Assembly (NCBI GenBank): GCA_045600585.1
Contig: JAZRYE010000039.1
Location: forward strand, 1-54,666
Reading direction: 5' to 3'
Source of the DNA: JAZRYE01 sp045600585
GTDB lineage: Bacteria > Bacillota_I > Bacilli_A > RFN20 > CAG-826
DNA: 54,666 bases
Shown here: piece by piece, positions 26,248-34,527 of the stretch
Position numbering within the stretch: position 1 is the first letter of the stretch
Layout of the letters: each line of letters begins with the position of its first letter
The notes under the pieces: generated by a model
Seen by the model: only the letters and a program-made list of their open reading frames with translations
Told to the model about the DNA's origin: nothing
The model's database searches: none
Program-made: the position numbers and the translations under genes

Positions 26248-27377
26248 TAATCACGAAAGAATCCGCGCCACATATTAGAAGAAAATCTTCTGCCTGGAAA
26301 ATGATGCTCGATGTTATCATCGCTCTTTTACCTATTGTCATATTCTCTTTAGTCATTTATGGCTTAAAGGCTTTAATGATTTTAGGCATATCATTAGTAA
26401 CAATGGTTGCTAGTGAATTCGTTTATGTTGGCTTAAGAAATAAGATGGCTAATGATGGTGAGAAGCATTCATTTAAAGAAAAATTCTTATATGCTTATAA
26501 AGGCCATTATCAAATCGTCAATGTTTTAGCACCTATTGTTTCTGCTTTGATCTTCGCTATGATTTTGCCTGTCAATGCTACTTGGTATGCAACATTTATT
26601 GGTGCATTAGTTGGTATTGTCTTTGGTAAATTGGTATTTGGTGGTTTAGGCAACAATATCTTCAACCCTGCTGCTGTTGGTATGGTAGTAGTTAAAGTGT
26701 GTTTTGAAAGCAAATTCTCTCCAATTAATTATGGCGATTATTCATATATCGATGTTGCAGCTGGTGGTACTCCATTAACAAGTATTGGTAAGGGATTATC
26801 TACTGCATTAGCAGATCCAAATAACAGTATCTTTAATTTATTCTTTGGAAAGATTGGCGGCACATTAGGTGAAGCTTGTTCTTTACTAATTATTATTGCC
26901 GCTATCTATTTAATTATTAGACGTGCGGTTGATTATCGTATCATCGCTTCTTTTGGCTTAACATTCTTATCACTTATTTTAGTTTCTGGAATTGTTATTA
27001 AAGCTGTTAATCCTAACGATATTAATTACTTACATTATGTTTTATTTGAAATATTAAGTGGTGGTTTATTATTTGGCATGGTCTTTATGATTACCGATCC
27101 TGTCACTTCTCCAATTACTTCTCCAAGTAGAGTGATGTATGGCATGATTGCTGCAGTAGCAACAGTATTTATTAGATTCTTCGCAGCATTACCTGAAGGC
27201 GTATGTTTCTCAATTTTAATTGCAAATATGTTTGCTAGTGTTCTCGATTATTACAAGTGGTCAAGTCAAAGATATACACTTAGAAAAATAATAGCTACTT
27301 GTTTATTATTTGTTGTTCCATGCATCATTATGGTTATTTGTTTAATCTTTAAAAAGGATGGATTCTGGTATGTCTAA
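26244..27377 (+). CDS. rnfD: Rnf complex subunit D
   Basis: 377 residues with about ten hydrophobic helices. GLGNNIFNPAAVGMV and ITDPVTSPIT are RnfD/NqrB family blocks. The covalent-FMN threonine motif appears as AAGGTPL in place of the usual SGATPL, so the acceptor Thr is kept with a Gly for Ala change. It is a membrane subunit of the ion-translocating core. Confidence 0.95.
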   Translation: MIITKESAPHIRRKSSAWKMMLDVIIALLPIVIFSLVIYGLKALMILGISLVTMVASEFVYVGLRNKMANDGEKHSFKEKFLYAYKGHYQIVNVLAPIVSALIFAMILPVNATWYATFIGALVGIVFGKLVFGGLGNNIFNPAAVGMVVVKVCFESKFSPINYGDYSYIDVAAGGTPLTSIGKGLSTALADPNNSIFNLFFGKIGGTLGEACSLLIIIAAIYLIIRRAVDYRIIASFGLTFLSLILVSGIVIKAVNPNDINYLHYVLFEILSGGLLFGMVFMITDPVTSPITSPSRVMYGMIAAVATVFIRFFAALPEGVCFSILIANMFASVLDYYKWSSQRYTLRKIIATCLLFVVPCIIMVICLIFKKDGFWYV

Positions 27378-27897
27378 TACAAAGAAATATATCATTACAT
27401 CCTTAACATTATGTGCTTTATCTGCAGTTGCTGCTTTAGCTATTGCAGGAACAAACATGCTTACAAAAAGTAAGATAGAAAATAACACAAAACAAGCCAT
27501 GGAAAAATCATTAAAAGAAGTATTTCCTAATGCTTTATCATTCTCTGAAAAGAAAGATGACTTTAAATTCGAATCCAAATATTTAGTTAATTATTACATC
27601 GCTTATGAAGATGAAAATAAGGCTAATGAAGTTGGCTATGTCTACTATGTTGATGGTAGAAACTCTTACGGTGAAATTGCTTTAATGGTAGGTGTTAATC
27701 AGACTGGTGTTGAACAAATTTCTGTTGTTATCAATACCGAATCCTATGCTTCAACATTAGAAGACAATTATATTAATCCATTTATCAGCGGTAGTGGTTC
27801 TTTAGATGATGTATCTTGTGGGGCTACTTATGGAGCAACTTTAATTAAAAATATGACAGATGCTTCTTTACAAGATTATCAATTACAAAAGGAATAG
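27370..27897 (+). CDS. rnfG: Rnf complex subunit G (covalent FMN)
   Basis: 175 residues from the ATG at 27370, which has AAAGGATG at the right distance. An ATG at 27358 is also in frame but deeper in rnfD. One N-terminal membrane helix precedes an extracytoplasmic FMN-binding domain. SCGATYGATL near the C terminus supplies the Thr that ApbE flavinylates. The protein overlaps rnfD by eight bases. ApbE is encoded in the same operon. Confidence 0.92.
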   Translation: MSNTKKYIITSLTLCALSAVAALAIAGTNMLTKSKIENNTKQAMEKSLKEVFPNALSFSEKKDDFKFESKYLVNYYIAYEDENKANEVGYVYYVDGRNSYGEIALMVGVNQTGVEQISVVINTESYASTLEDNYINPFISGSGSLDDVSCGATYGATLIKNMTDASLQDYQLQKE

Positions 27898-27900
27898 GTT

Positions 27901-28611
27901 ATGGGAAAAGAGAAAGGTGCAGCAAAGAAAAACTTATTAAAGGGTTTATTCGTTGAGAACCCACTTTTCGTGTCCATTCTTGGTACATGTCCAGCTTTAG
28001 CAACCACTAAATCATTAGAGGCTGCCTTAGGTATGGGCTTGTTATTCACAATTGTATTAATCTGTTCTAACTGTTTGATTTCTTTAATTAAAAAACTTAT
28101 TCCAGAAGAAATTAGAACCCCATCATATATCGTTGTCATTGCTACATTTGTTACTATTGTTAAAATGCTCGCAAATGCATTCTTACCAGAATTATATGCA
28201 ACTCTTGGTGTGTTTATTTCATTAATTGTTGTTAACTGTATCGTTCTTGGTAGAGCGGAAGCTTTTGCTAGTAAAAATACTGTTGGTGCTTCTTTCCTTG
28301 ATGCGGTTGGTATGGGTATTGGTTATACGCTTGCCTTATTATTAATGGCCTTCTTCCGTGAATTACTTGGAACAGGCATGTTCACATTTGGTAAGATCTT
28401 TACCTTCATTCCTGAAACCAAGTTATATATTTTAAAGAATCCAATAGTTGGTTATGACTATTCAATTTCTTTATTCTCTCAACCTGCTGGTGCATTTATT
28501 GTCTTTGGGGTAATTCTTGCTGTTTTTGCTTATGTTAAAAACACAAAGAAAGATAATGAAATCGCTCGTAAAAAAGCTAGTTTAGCCAAAGCAAAGGAGG
28601 TAAATAAATAA
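27901..28611 (+). CDS. rnfE: Rnf complex subunit E
   Basis: 236 residues, about six membrane spans. NPLFVSILGTCPALA and VVNCIVLGRAEAFA are the two half-channel motifs whose Cys residues hold the intramembrane iron-sulfur site together with RnfA. The C-terminal tail is Lys/Ala-rich. Its last base is the first base of rnfA. Confidence 0.96.
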   Translation: MGKEKGAAKKNLLKGLFVENPLFVSILGTCPALATTKSLEAALGMGLLFTIVLICSNCLISLIKKLIPEEIRTPSYIVVIATFVTIVKMLANAFLPELYATLGVFISLIVVNCIVLGRAEAFASKNTVGASFLDAVGMGIGYTLALLLMAFFRELLGTGMFTFGKIFTFIPETKLYILKNPIVGYDYSISLFSQPAGAFIVFGVILAVFAYVKNTKKDNEIARKKASLAKAKEVNK

Positions 28612-29192
28612 TGAAATATTTAGTTACTTTCTTATTAGGCATTGTTTCTTCAATGCTCATTGATAACGTTGTCTTATCAAGATTCTATGGTATTTGCCCT
28701 TTCCTTGGCGTTAGTAAAAAACCAAAGAGTGCCTTTGGTATGGGTGTTGCTGTTATCTTTGTTATTGTCTTAGCTTCCGCGATATGCTGGCCATTATATC
28801 AATTACTTTCTTTAGCAGAAATCGAATTCATGGACACGATTGTCTATATTTTAGTTATCGCTTCTTTAGTTCAATTAGTTGGTTTATTTATTAAAAAATA
28901 TTCTCCATCTTTATATAAATCACTTGGTATTTATTTACCTTTAATTACCACGAACTGCGCAGTACTAGGTGTTGTTCAAGGTAATACAGATGTTGGATAT
29001 ACATTCTTAGAATCTATGAGTAACGCACTCGGCACATCTTTAGGATTCTTACTCGTCATCTTTATCTTCTCTTGCATTAGAGAAAAACTCGATGGACCAT
29101 ATGCTCCTAAAGCATTTAGGGGATTACCAATTGCTTTAATTACCGCGGCAATAATGGCTTTAGCTTTTGTAGGATTAGGAGGTATGGCGTAA
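28611..29192 (+). CDS. rnfA: Rnf complex subunit A
   Basis: 193 residues, six membrane spans. LSRFYGICPFLGVSKK and TTNCAVLGV are the RnfA signatures with the conserved Cys residues. It pairs with RnfE in the membrane core. AAGGAGGT precedes the ATG. Confidence 0.97.
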   Translation: MKYLVTFLLGIVSSMLIDNVVLSRFYGICPFLGVSKKPKSAFGMGVAVIFVIVLASAICWPLYQLLSLAEIEFMDTIVYILVIASLVQLVGLFIKKYSPSLYKSLGIYLPLITTNCAVLGVVQGNTDVGYTFLESMSNALGTSLGFLLVIFIFSCIREKLDGPYAPKAFRGLPIALITAAIMALAFVGLGGMA

Positions 29193-29193
29193 T

Positions 29194-29379
29194 ATGAAAC
29201 CTCTATATCTTGCTCTTGCTATTTTAATCATTGTTTTACTTGTTGCTCTTTTCATCATTACTTTTGTTTTATATAAAAAGACTCCTGCTCCTAAAGGATG
29301 TGAGAATCTAACAATATCAGAAGAGAATTGTAGGAATTGTCCTAATAGTTCTTGTTCTAATCGTAAGGAGGAAGAATAA
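29194..29379 (+). CDS. Small one-span membrane protein with four cysteines, between rnfA and rnfB
   Basis: 61 residues. One N-terminal hydrophobic helix (about 4-27) is followed by KK and a short tail with Cys36, Cys46, Cys49 and Cys54 (C-x9-C-x2-C-x4-C). By the positive-inside rule the tail is cytoplasmic, on the same side as the RnfB and RnfC iron-sulfur centres. The gene starts one base after rnfA and shares its last base with rnfB, so it is a real coupled member of the operon. I do not recognise the family. The Cys spacing could bind an iron-sulfur cluster or zinc. Confidence 0.8.
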   Translation: MKPLYLALAILIIVLLVALFIITFVLYKKTPAPKGCENLTISEENCRNCPNSSCSNRKEEE

Positions 29380-29699
29380 TGAAACCATTATTATGGGCAG
29401 TAATTATACTTGCTGGATTAGGCCTTTTATTTGGTCTTGGTTTAGCTATTGCCGCGAAAGTCCTCCATGTTAAAGAAGATGAAAGAATTGATGAAGTTAC
29501 TAAGATGCTACCTAATGTCAACTGCGGTTCTTGTGGATATGCTGGATGCCGCGCTTTAGCAGAGGCTATCATCAAGGGTGAAGAAAATAAAATATCAAAA
29601 TGCAAACCAGGTAAACCTGATCAGCATTTTAACAAAATCATCAAATATCTCGATGAACATCCAAATGAGGATGGAAGTAAAGTAAAGGTAACTTTATAA
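29379..29699 (+). CDS. rnfB: Short RnfB: membrane anchor and 4Fe-4S domain only
   Basis: 106 residues. A membrane helix (about 5-28) is followed by the Fes domain NCGSCGYAGC...CKPGK, with Cys49, Cys52, Cys57 and Cys75. Normal RnfB continues with one or more ferredoxin-like domains carrying two further 4Fe-4S motifs each. Here the protein ends about 30 residues after the Fes domain in a clean stop. The next gene (apbE) begins one base later. None of the reading frames just downstream holds a ferredoxin motif, so this is not a frameshift. GGAGGAA precedes the ATG. Confidence 0.9.
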   Translation: MKPLLWAVIILAGLGLLFGLGLAIAAKVLHVKEDERIDEVTKMLPNVNCGSCGYAGCRALAEAIIKGEENKISKCKPGKPDQHFNKIIKYLDEHPNEDGSKVKVTL

Positions 29700-29700
29700 G

Positions 29701-30663
29701 ATGAAAAAGAGATGGAAAATAGTTATAGGCATATCTCTTTTTTCTTTATGCGCCTGTAATTCAAAAATTGAACCAATTACTAAATTTACATATGGCTTTG
29801 ATACAGTCACAACAACCACCCTTTATGCAAACGAAGAAAAAACATTTAAAGATATTGAATCTATCATTACCACTTATAGCAAGCTATTTGATGCTTATAA
29901 GAGTTATGAAGGACTTAATAATGTATTTAGCATAAATACTACTAACGAATGGATAAGTATCTCTAATGAGCTATTTTTAGCATTAAAAGAAGCAAATACA
30001 TATTTAGCAAAAACAAATGGTTTATTTAATCCATATATTGGTAATTTATCTAAAGCTTGGAAAAATGCTTTAGCAAATAATATAGTGTTAGACTCTGAAG
30101 AAATAACTACTTATGTATTTGAATCAAATTCAACAGATTTATCTTTCGATGAATCTACATTAAGAGTTAGAAGAAATGGAACAGGAACAATTGATTTAGG
30201 TGCGTTTGCTAAAGGATATGTTTTATCAATAATTAAAAACTATCTTAACGAAAACAATGTATCTGAATATTTAATTGATTCAGGCTCTTCATCAATACTC
30301 TTAGGTAATAAACCAAATGATAAAAATTTTAACGTTGGCTTAAAATACATACCGGGGAGTTATTTATCCATTAGAAATACAAGTATTGGAACATCATCTA
30401 TATATGAACAATTAAGAGAAATTGATGGAATAAAATATTCACATATCATTAATCCGTTTAACGGTAATGTCATTCCATCATATGACTTTGTTATGGTAAT
30501 TAATGATGACCCTATTTATACAGATGTCTTTTCTACAGCTTTAATGAATATGTCTATAGAACAAATTAAAGCTTTTGATCAAGACGAAAAAACTCAAGTT
30601 ATTGTTTCTAAAGATAGAAATATTATTTATAAGTCCTCTTCTTTGGATGTGAGGAAACATTAA
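29701..30663 (+). CDS. apbE: ApbE-type FAD:protein FMN transferase, lipoprotein
   Basis: 320 residues. A signal peptide ends with a CAC lipobox (lipidated second Cys). GTIDLGAFAKGYVLS and SHIINPFNG are conserved ApbE/flavin-transferase blocks. TDVFSTALMNM is the Mg-binding C-terminal segment. The enzyme attaches FMN to threonines of RnfG and RnfD on the outer face of the membrane. Its last base is shared with the next ATG. Confidence 0.93.
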   Translation: MKKRWKIVIGISLFSLCACNSKIEPITKFTYGFDTVTTTTLYANEEKTFKDIESIITTYSKLFDAYKSYEGLNNVFSINTTNEWISISNELFLALKEANTYLAKTNGLFNPYIGNLSKAWKNALANNIVLDSEEITTYVFESNSTDLSFDESTLRVRRNGTGTIDLGAFAKGYVLSIIKNYLNENNVSEYLIDSGSSSILLGNKPNDKNFNVGLKYIPGSYLSIRNTSIGTSSIYEQLREIDGIKYSHIINPFNGNVIPSYDFVMVINDDPIYTDVFSTALMNMSIEQIKAFDQDEKTQVIVSKDRNIIYKSSSLDVRKH

Positions 30664-31049
30664 TGAAAGAGTTTTTAAAGAAGCATCGTTTGGATACTAT
30701 TATCATTTCCATTTTAATCGTGGCTTCTTTAATATCTTCAATTGTTATTTTATCTACAAGAAATAACGACTCATTAAAAGCAACGATTTATCATCACGAT
30801 GAAGTAGTTGAAGTAATTGATTTATCAAAAGAAAGTGATAATAGAGAGATTGTTGTTAATGGCGATAAAGGCGAAGTAATAGTTGAAGTAAAGAAGAACT
30901 CTATTAGAGTAAAAAATGCTGAATGTCCACATCATGATTGTGTGAATATGGGATGGGTCAGTTCTACTAATCGTCCAATCATATGTGCATATAACGCGAT
31001 ATCAATTGTATTAAATAGCAAGTCATCAATCGATGACATCGAGGTGTAA
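30663..31049 (+). CDS. NusG domain II-containing membrane-anchored protein
   Basis: 128 residues. An N-terminal helix (about 13-33) precedes a small beta domain ending in AECPHHDCVNMGWV and IICAYNAISIVL. This is the stand-alone extracytoplasmic NusG-domain-II family that accompanies apbE and Gx-transporter genes in Bacillota. The two Cys around HHD are a family feature. Function is unknown, and it is not a transcription factor. Confidence 0.85.
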   Translation: MKEFLKKHRLDTIIISILIVASLISSIVILSTRNNDSLKATIYHHDEVVEVIDLSKESDNREIVVNGDKGEVIVEVKKNSIRVKNAECPHHDCVNMGWVSSTNRPIICAYNAISIVLNSKSSIDDIEV

Positions 31050-31050
31050 T

Positions 31051-31566
31051 ATGAAGGTCAAAGATATTACAACTAATGCGATATTACTTGCTATAGCAAT
31101 AGTTTTATCAATTGTTGAAGGATTTATCCCTTCTATTGGTGTGCCGGGAGTTAAGTTTGGTTTAGCAAATATTGTTATCTTAATTACCTTATATGCATAT
31201 GGATGGTATTATGCATTAGGCGTTAATTTATTAAGAGTATTTCTTGTTTCTTTATTAAGAGGAACAATATTTCAAATGGGATTCTTTATGTCATTAACTG
31301 GTGCATTATTCTCTTTAGCAATAATGATTTTCTGTAAGTTAGTAATTAAGAAATTAAATATTGTTACAGTAAGTGTATTAGGAGCATTTGCTCATGTAGT
31401 TGGTCAAATATTAGTTGCGGTTATTTATTTAGAAACAACAGGAATGTTCTTCTATTTACCAATACTTACAATCACATCTGTCGCAACAGGAATAATAGTT
31501 GGTTTTATAGCTAATAGATGTTTAAAGATTTCAATCTTTCATGCAAGTGTAAAAACCAATCAATAG
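31051..31566 (+). CDS. Gx transporter family protein (heptaprenyl-diphosphate-synthase component I-like)
   Basis: 171 residues, about five membrane spans, with GFIPSIGVPGVKFGLANIVIL near the N terminus. These features are typical of the Gx transporter/Hpre_diP_synt_I family, an ECF S-component-like fold. The ATG at 31051 follows GAGGTG, and an upstream in-frame start at 31033 lies inside the preceding gene. It closes the rnf-apbE cluster. Its substrate is unknown. Family members are often next to NusG-II and apbE genes, as here. Confidence 0.85.
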   Translation: MKVKDITTNAILLAIAIVLSIVEGFIPSIGVPGVKFGLANIVILITLYAYGWYYALGVNLLRVFLVSLLRGTIFQMGFFMSLTGALFSLAIMIFCKLVIKKLNIVTVSVLGAFAHVVGQILVAVIYLETTGMFFYLPILTITSVATGIIVGFIANRCLKISIFHASVKTNQ

Positions 31567-31601
31567 TGGTAAAATAAAAAACAATTAGGAAGGGAACAAT
31601 T

Positions 31602-32438
31602 ATGAAACTACCTTTTGAAATCGATTATAAAAATAAAGTAATAGTTATTACTGGTGGATGTGGAGTTATCTGCGGAGAACTCTCTAAAGCCTTTGATGAA
31701 TGCGGAGCAAAAATCGCAGTTTTAGATATTAACGAAGAAAAAGCCAAGACTTTTGCAGCGAATTTGATAAATGCAAAAGGCTATGGATGTAATGTTTTAT
31801 CTAGCAAAAGCTTAAAAGAAGTCCACGAACAAATTAACAAAGATTTAGGCAAAGTCGATATTCTTATTAATGGGGCAGGCGGCAATAATCCAAAAGCTAC
31901 AACCGATAATGAATATGCAGAACTTGATGATGAGAAAAAGAATATCAAAACATTCTTTAATCTTGATGAAGAAGGTATTAGTTTTGTATTTAATTTAAAT
32001 TATTTAGGCACAGTTCTTCCTTGCCAAGAATTCTCTAAAGACATGATTGGTAGAAGTGGATGTTCAATATTAAATATTTCAAGCATGAATGCATTTACTC
32101 CATTAACAAAGATCCCTGCTTATAGTGGAGCTAAAGCTGCTGTTAGTAATTTTACAAAATGGTTGGCAGTTCATTTTTCTCATATTGGTATTAGAGTAAA
32201 CGCGATTGCACCAGGATTTTTCTCAACAACACAAAATGCAAAATTGTTATGGAATGAAGATGGTACCCCAACAGCAAGAACAGGTAAGATACTTGCCGCT
32301 ACTCCGATGGGTAGATTTGGTGAAGTCAGCGATTTAGTCGGTGCAACTTTATTCTTATGTAATGAAGAGGCAGCTGGATTTATTACTGGCGTTGTTCTTC
32401 CTATTGATGGGGGATTCTCTTCTTATTCAGGAGTTTAA
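31602..32438 (+). CDS. SDR-family D-mannonate (fructuronate) oxidoreductase
   Basis: 278 residues. It has the cofactor loop TGGCGVICG (17-25), the NAGG-like NGAGGNN, and the catalytic Ser160/161-Tyr174-x3-Lys178 in NISSMNAF and YSGAK. Placement directly before mannonate dehydratase (2-base gap, AGGAG ribosome site inside this gene) supports the SDR type of fructuronate reductase, as in the B. subtilis uxu/yjm system. Together they convert fructuronate to 2-keto-3-deoxygluconate. KduI, KdgK and KdgA genes are not in the window. Confidence 0.85.
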   Translation: MKLPFEIDYKNKVIVITGGCGVICGELSKAFDECGAKIAVLDINEEKAKTFAANLINAKGYGCNVLSSKSLKEVHEQINKDLGKVDILINGAGGNNPKATTDNEYAELDDEKKNIKTFFNLDEEGISFVFNLNYLGTVLPCQEFSKDMIGRSGCSILNISSMNAFTPLTKIPAYSGAKAAVSNFTKWLAVHFSHIGIRVNAIAPGFFSTTQNAKLLWNEDGTPTARTGKILAATPMGRFGEVSDLVGATLFLCNEEAAGFITGVVLPIDGGFSSYSGV

Positions 32439-32440
32439 TT

Positions 32441-33481
32441 ATGAAGTTAACTTTTAGATGGTATGGATTAAATGATTCCATCCCAATTGAATATATTAGA
32501 CAAATACCAAATATGTCTGGTGTTGTCACTGCGGTTTATGATGTACCTGTCGGAGAAGTTTGGCCAATCGAATCTTTAAAAGCGCTTAAAAAGAAGTGTG
32601 ATGAAACTGGTTTAGAAATGGAAGTAATTGAATCAATTCCAGTTCATGAAGATATTAAACTTGGTAAACCAAGTAGAGATAAATACATCGCTAACTATAT
32701 TGAAAATATAAGAAGATGTGCATCAGTTGGCGTTAAATGCGTTTGTTATAACTTTATGCCAGTATTTGATTGGCTTAGAACAAATATGCACAACGTTAAT
32801 GAAGATGGATCTAATTCCTTATCTTATTCATATGATGACTTTATTAAAGTTGATCCTAAGAACTTACATCTTCCAGGATGGGATGAATCATACACTCAAG
32901 ATGAACTTCAATCTTTATTAAATGAATATAAGAATGTTACTCACGAAGATTTATTTAATAATCTTATTTATTTCTTATCAAAAATCATCCCAGTATGTGA
33001 TGAAGTTGGAATAAATATGGCTATTCATCCAGATGATCCACCTTGGGATATATTTGGTCTTCCAAGAATTGTTTCAAATGAAAAAGATTTGGATAAAATG
33101 TTTAAAGCCGTTCCCTCAAAAGCAAATGGCTTAACTTTATGTTCTGGTAGCTTTGGAGCAGGAAGAAATAATGATGTCATTCATATGGCAGAAAAATATA
33201 CAAAAGAAAGAAGAGTTCATTTTGTCCATTTAAGAAATGTTTTATGGACCGATGAACATGATTCTTTTAAAGAAGTTGGTCATATTTCTTCTTATGGTTC
33301 TCTTGATATGGCCTCTATTGTTAAAGCTCTTACTGATAATGGATTTAACGGATATGTTAGACCAGACCACGGAAGAAACATTTGGGGAGAAGATGGTAAA
33401 CCTGGATATGGCTTATATGATCGTGCACTTGGATGTGCTTATATAAACGGATTATTTGAAATGTCCGAAAAAGATAAATAA
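32441..33481 (+). CDS. uxuA: D-mannonate dehydratase
   Basis: 346 residues, the usual size. LTFRWYGLNDSIPI at the start, GVVTAVYDVPVGEVWP, the metal-site region MAIHPDDPPWDIFGLPRI and HFVHLRN all match UxuA. The enzyme dehydrates D-mannonate to 2-keto-3-deoxygluconate with Mn/Fe in hexuronate catabolism. It ends at a strong terminator, so the SDR and uxuA form a two-gene unit, possibly continued from the Gx gene (35-base gap). Confidence 0.95.
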   Translation: MKLTFRWYGLNDSIPIEYIRQIPNMSGVVTAVYDVPVGEVWPIESLKALKKKCDETGLEMEVIESIPVHEDIKLGKPSRDKYIANYIENIRRCASVGVKCVCYNFMPVFDWLRTNMHNVNEDGSNSLSYSYDDFIKVDPKNLHLPGWDESYTQDELQSLLNEYKNVTHEDLFNNLIYFLSKIIPVCDEVGINMAIHPDDPPWDIFGLPRIVSNEKDLDKMFKAVPSKANGLTLCSGSFGAGRNNDVIHMAEKYTKERRVHFVHLRNVLWTDEHDSFKEVGHISSYGSLDMASIVKALTDNGFNGYVRPDHGRNIWGEDGKPGYGLYDRALGCAYINGLFEMSEKDK

Positions 33482-33507
33482 GGAGTGATAAAATCACTTC
33501 TTTTTAT
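33482..33507 (+). terminator. Terminator after uxuA
   Basis: GGAGTGAT (33482-33489), a three-base loop, ATCACTTC (33493-33500) and then five T. The stem begins right after the stop codon. Confidence 0.85.
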
Positions 33508-33520
33508 TTATAATCTTTAT

Positions 33521-34222
33521 ATGAAATTTAAAGTTGCCTTTATTGATATTGATAACACCTTATTAGATTTCGATGCATATGTTATCGAAACTTTAAAGCT
33601 TGGTTTTGAAACGCTTAAACTAGGTGAATATTCAGACCATGTATATGAAGTATTTACTAAAATTAATACAAAATTATGGAAACAACTAGAAGATAAAGAA
33701 ATAACATTCCCTGAGTTAAAAAGAATTAGATTTTCTTTAGTATTTAAAGAACTTGGAATCGACTATGATGGAATCGCTTTTGAAACATTCTTTAGAGAAA
33801 GACTATTCTATACTGCTATACCAATTGAAGGCGCTTATGATTTATTAAAAGATTTAAAAAATAAGTGTATCTTATGTACAGCAAGCAATGGACCATACGA
33901 ACAACAAATTAATCGCTTAACTGTCTGTAAGATGATCAATTATTTTGATTACAATTTTATTTCAGAAAAGATTGGTTATTCTAAACCGTCGAAAGAATTC
34001 TTTGTTAAAGCATTAGAAATAATAAATGAAAATAGAAACGATAAAATCAACTTGGATGAATGCGTTATGATTGGTGACTCAATGACTTCTGATATGAATG
34101 GTGCTTTTAACGCAGGAACTAAATCAATTTTCTTTAACAAACATAAGAAGAATTTCCCTGCTGACGAACGTGTTGATTACTACGTTAATGAACTTAAAGA
34201 AATATCAAACATTATTGAATAA
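33521..34222 (+). CDS. HAD-superfamily hydrolase (YjjG-like phosphatase)
   Basis: 233 residues. Motif I is DIDNTLLDF, motif II is CTASNGP, motif III Lys is in GYSKPS, and motif IV is MIGDSMTSDM. The helical cap lies between motifs I and II (subfamily IA). Related enzymes dephosphorylate nucleotides or sugar phosphates. The ATG at 33521 was chosen because the earlier in-frame start (33485) lies in the terminator. Substrate is not predictable. Confidence 0.85.
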   Translation: MKFKVAFIDIDNTLLDFDAYVIETLKLGFETLKLGEYSDHVYEVFTKINTKLWKQLEDKEITFPELKRIRFSLVFKELGIDYDGIAFETFFRERLFYTAIPIEGAYDLLKDLKNKCILCTASNGPYEQQINRLTVCKMINYFDYNFISEKIGYSKPSKEFFVKALEIINENRNDKINLDECVMIGDSMTSDMNGAFNAGTKSIFFNKHKKNFPADERVDYYVNELKEISNIIE

Positions 34223-34281
34223 TTGCATTTCGAAAAAGTTTGAAATATTCTAATTCTATAAAATATATTAGGAGCAATAAT

Positions 34282-34500
34282 ATGAGACAAACAATTAAGA
34301 CTTTTTCTGGTTCCATTCTCGGCTATGTCGAAGAAGAATTTAATGGGGATTTAGTCGCAAAAACTTTTAGCGGTAAAATTCTTGGCTATTATAGAAAAAG
34401 TAGAAATGTATCAACTAACTTTGCTGGTAAGGTTTTAGGATATGGCGATTTTACTGTTGCCATGATTCTTCAACACGAACGTATGAATTTAGATATCTAA
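34282..34500 (+). CDS. Small protein built of three F-(S/A)-G-x-(I/V)-L-G-Y repeats
   Basis: 72 residues from the ATG after AGGAG. Three units repeat at intervals of about 20 residues: FSGSILGY, FSGKILGY and FAGKVLGY. Short proteins with the same kind of repeat occur in other Bacillota, but I know no named function. The pattern suggests a small beta-solenoid or beta-hairpin repeat. No signal peptide or membrane helix. An earlier in-frame start at 34240 lacks a ribosome site. Confidence 0.72.
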   Translation: MRQTIKTFSGSILGYVEEEFNGDLVAKTFSGKILGYYRKSRNVSTNFAGKVLGYGDFTVAMILQHERMNLDI

Positions 34501-34522
34501 AAAAGCGGTTGCCCGCCTTTTA
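34499..34522. terminator. Probable bidirectional terminator between convergent genes
   Basis: AAAAGCGG pairs with CCGCCTTTT (one bulged base) around a TTGC loop, located between the repeat-protein gene and the convergent GDPD gene. Confidence 0.6.
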
Positions 34523-34527
34523 GATAT

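Noticed and set aside
29600..29800. RnfB truncation as a frameshift or pseudogene
   Set aside because: The stop is clean and apbE with a lipobox starts one base later. No ferredoxin-type Cys motif appears in any frame downstream, and the remaining domain has all four Cys.
30663..31049. Transcription elongation factor NusG
   Set aside because: Only the domain-II-like beta fold is present, behind a membrane anchor. The NGN domain of real NusG is absent and the genomic context is the apbE/Gx cluster.
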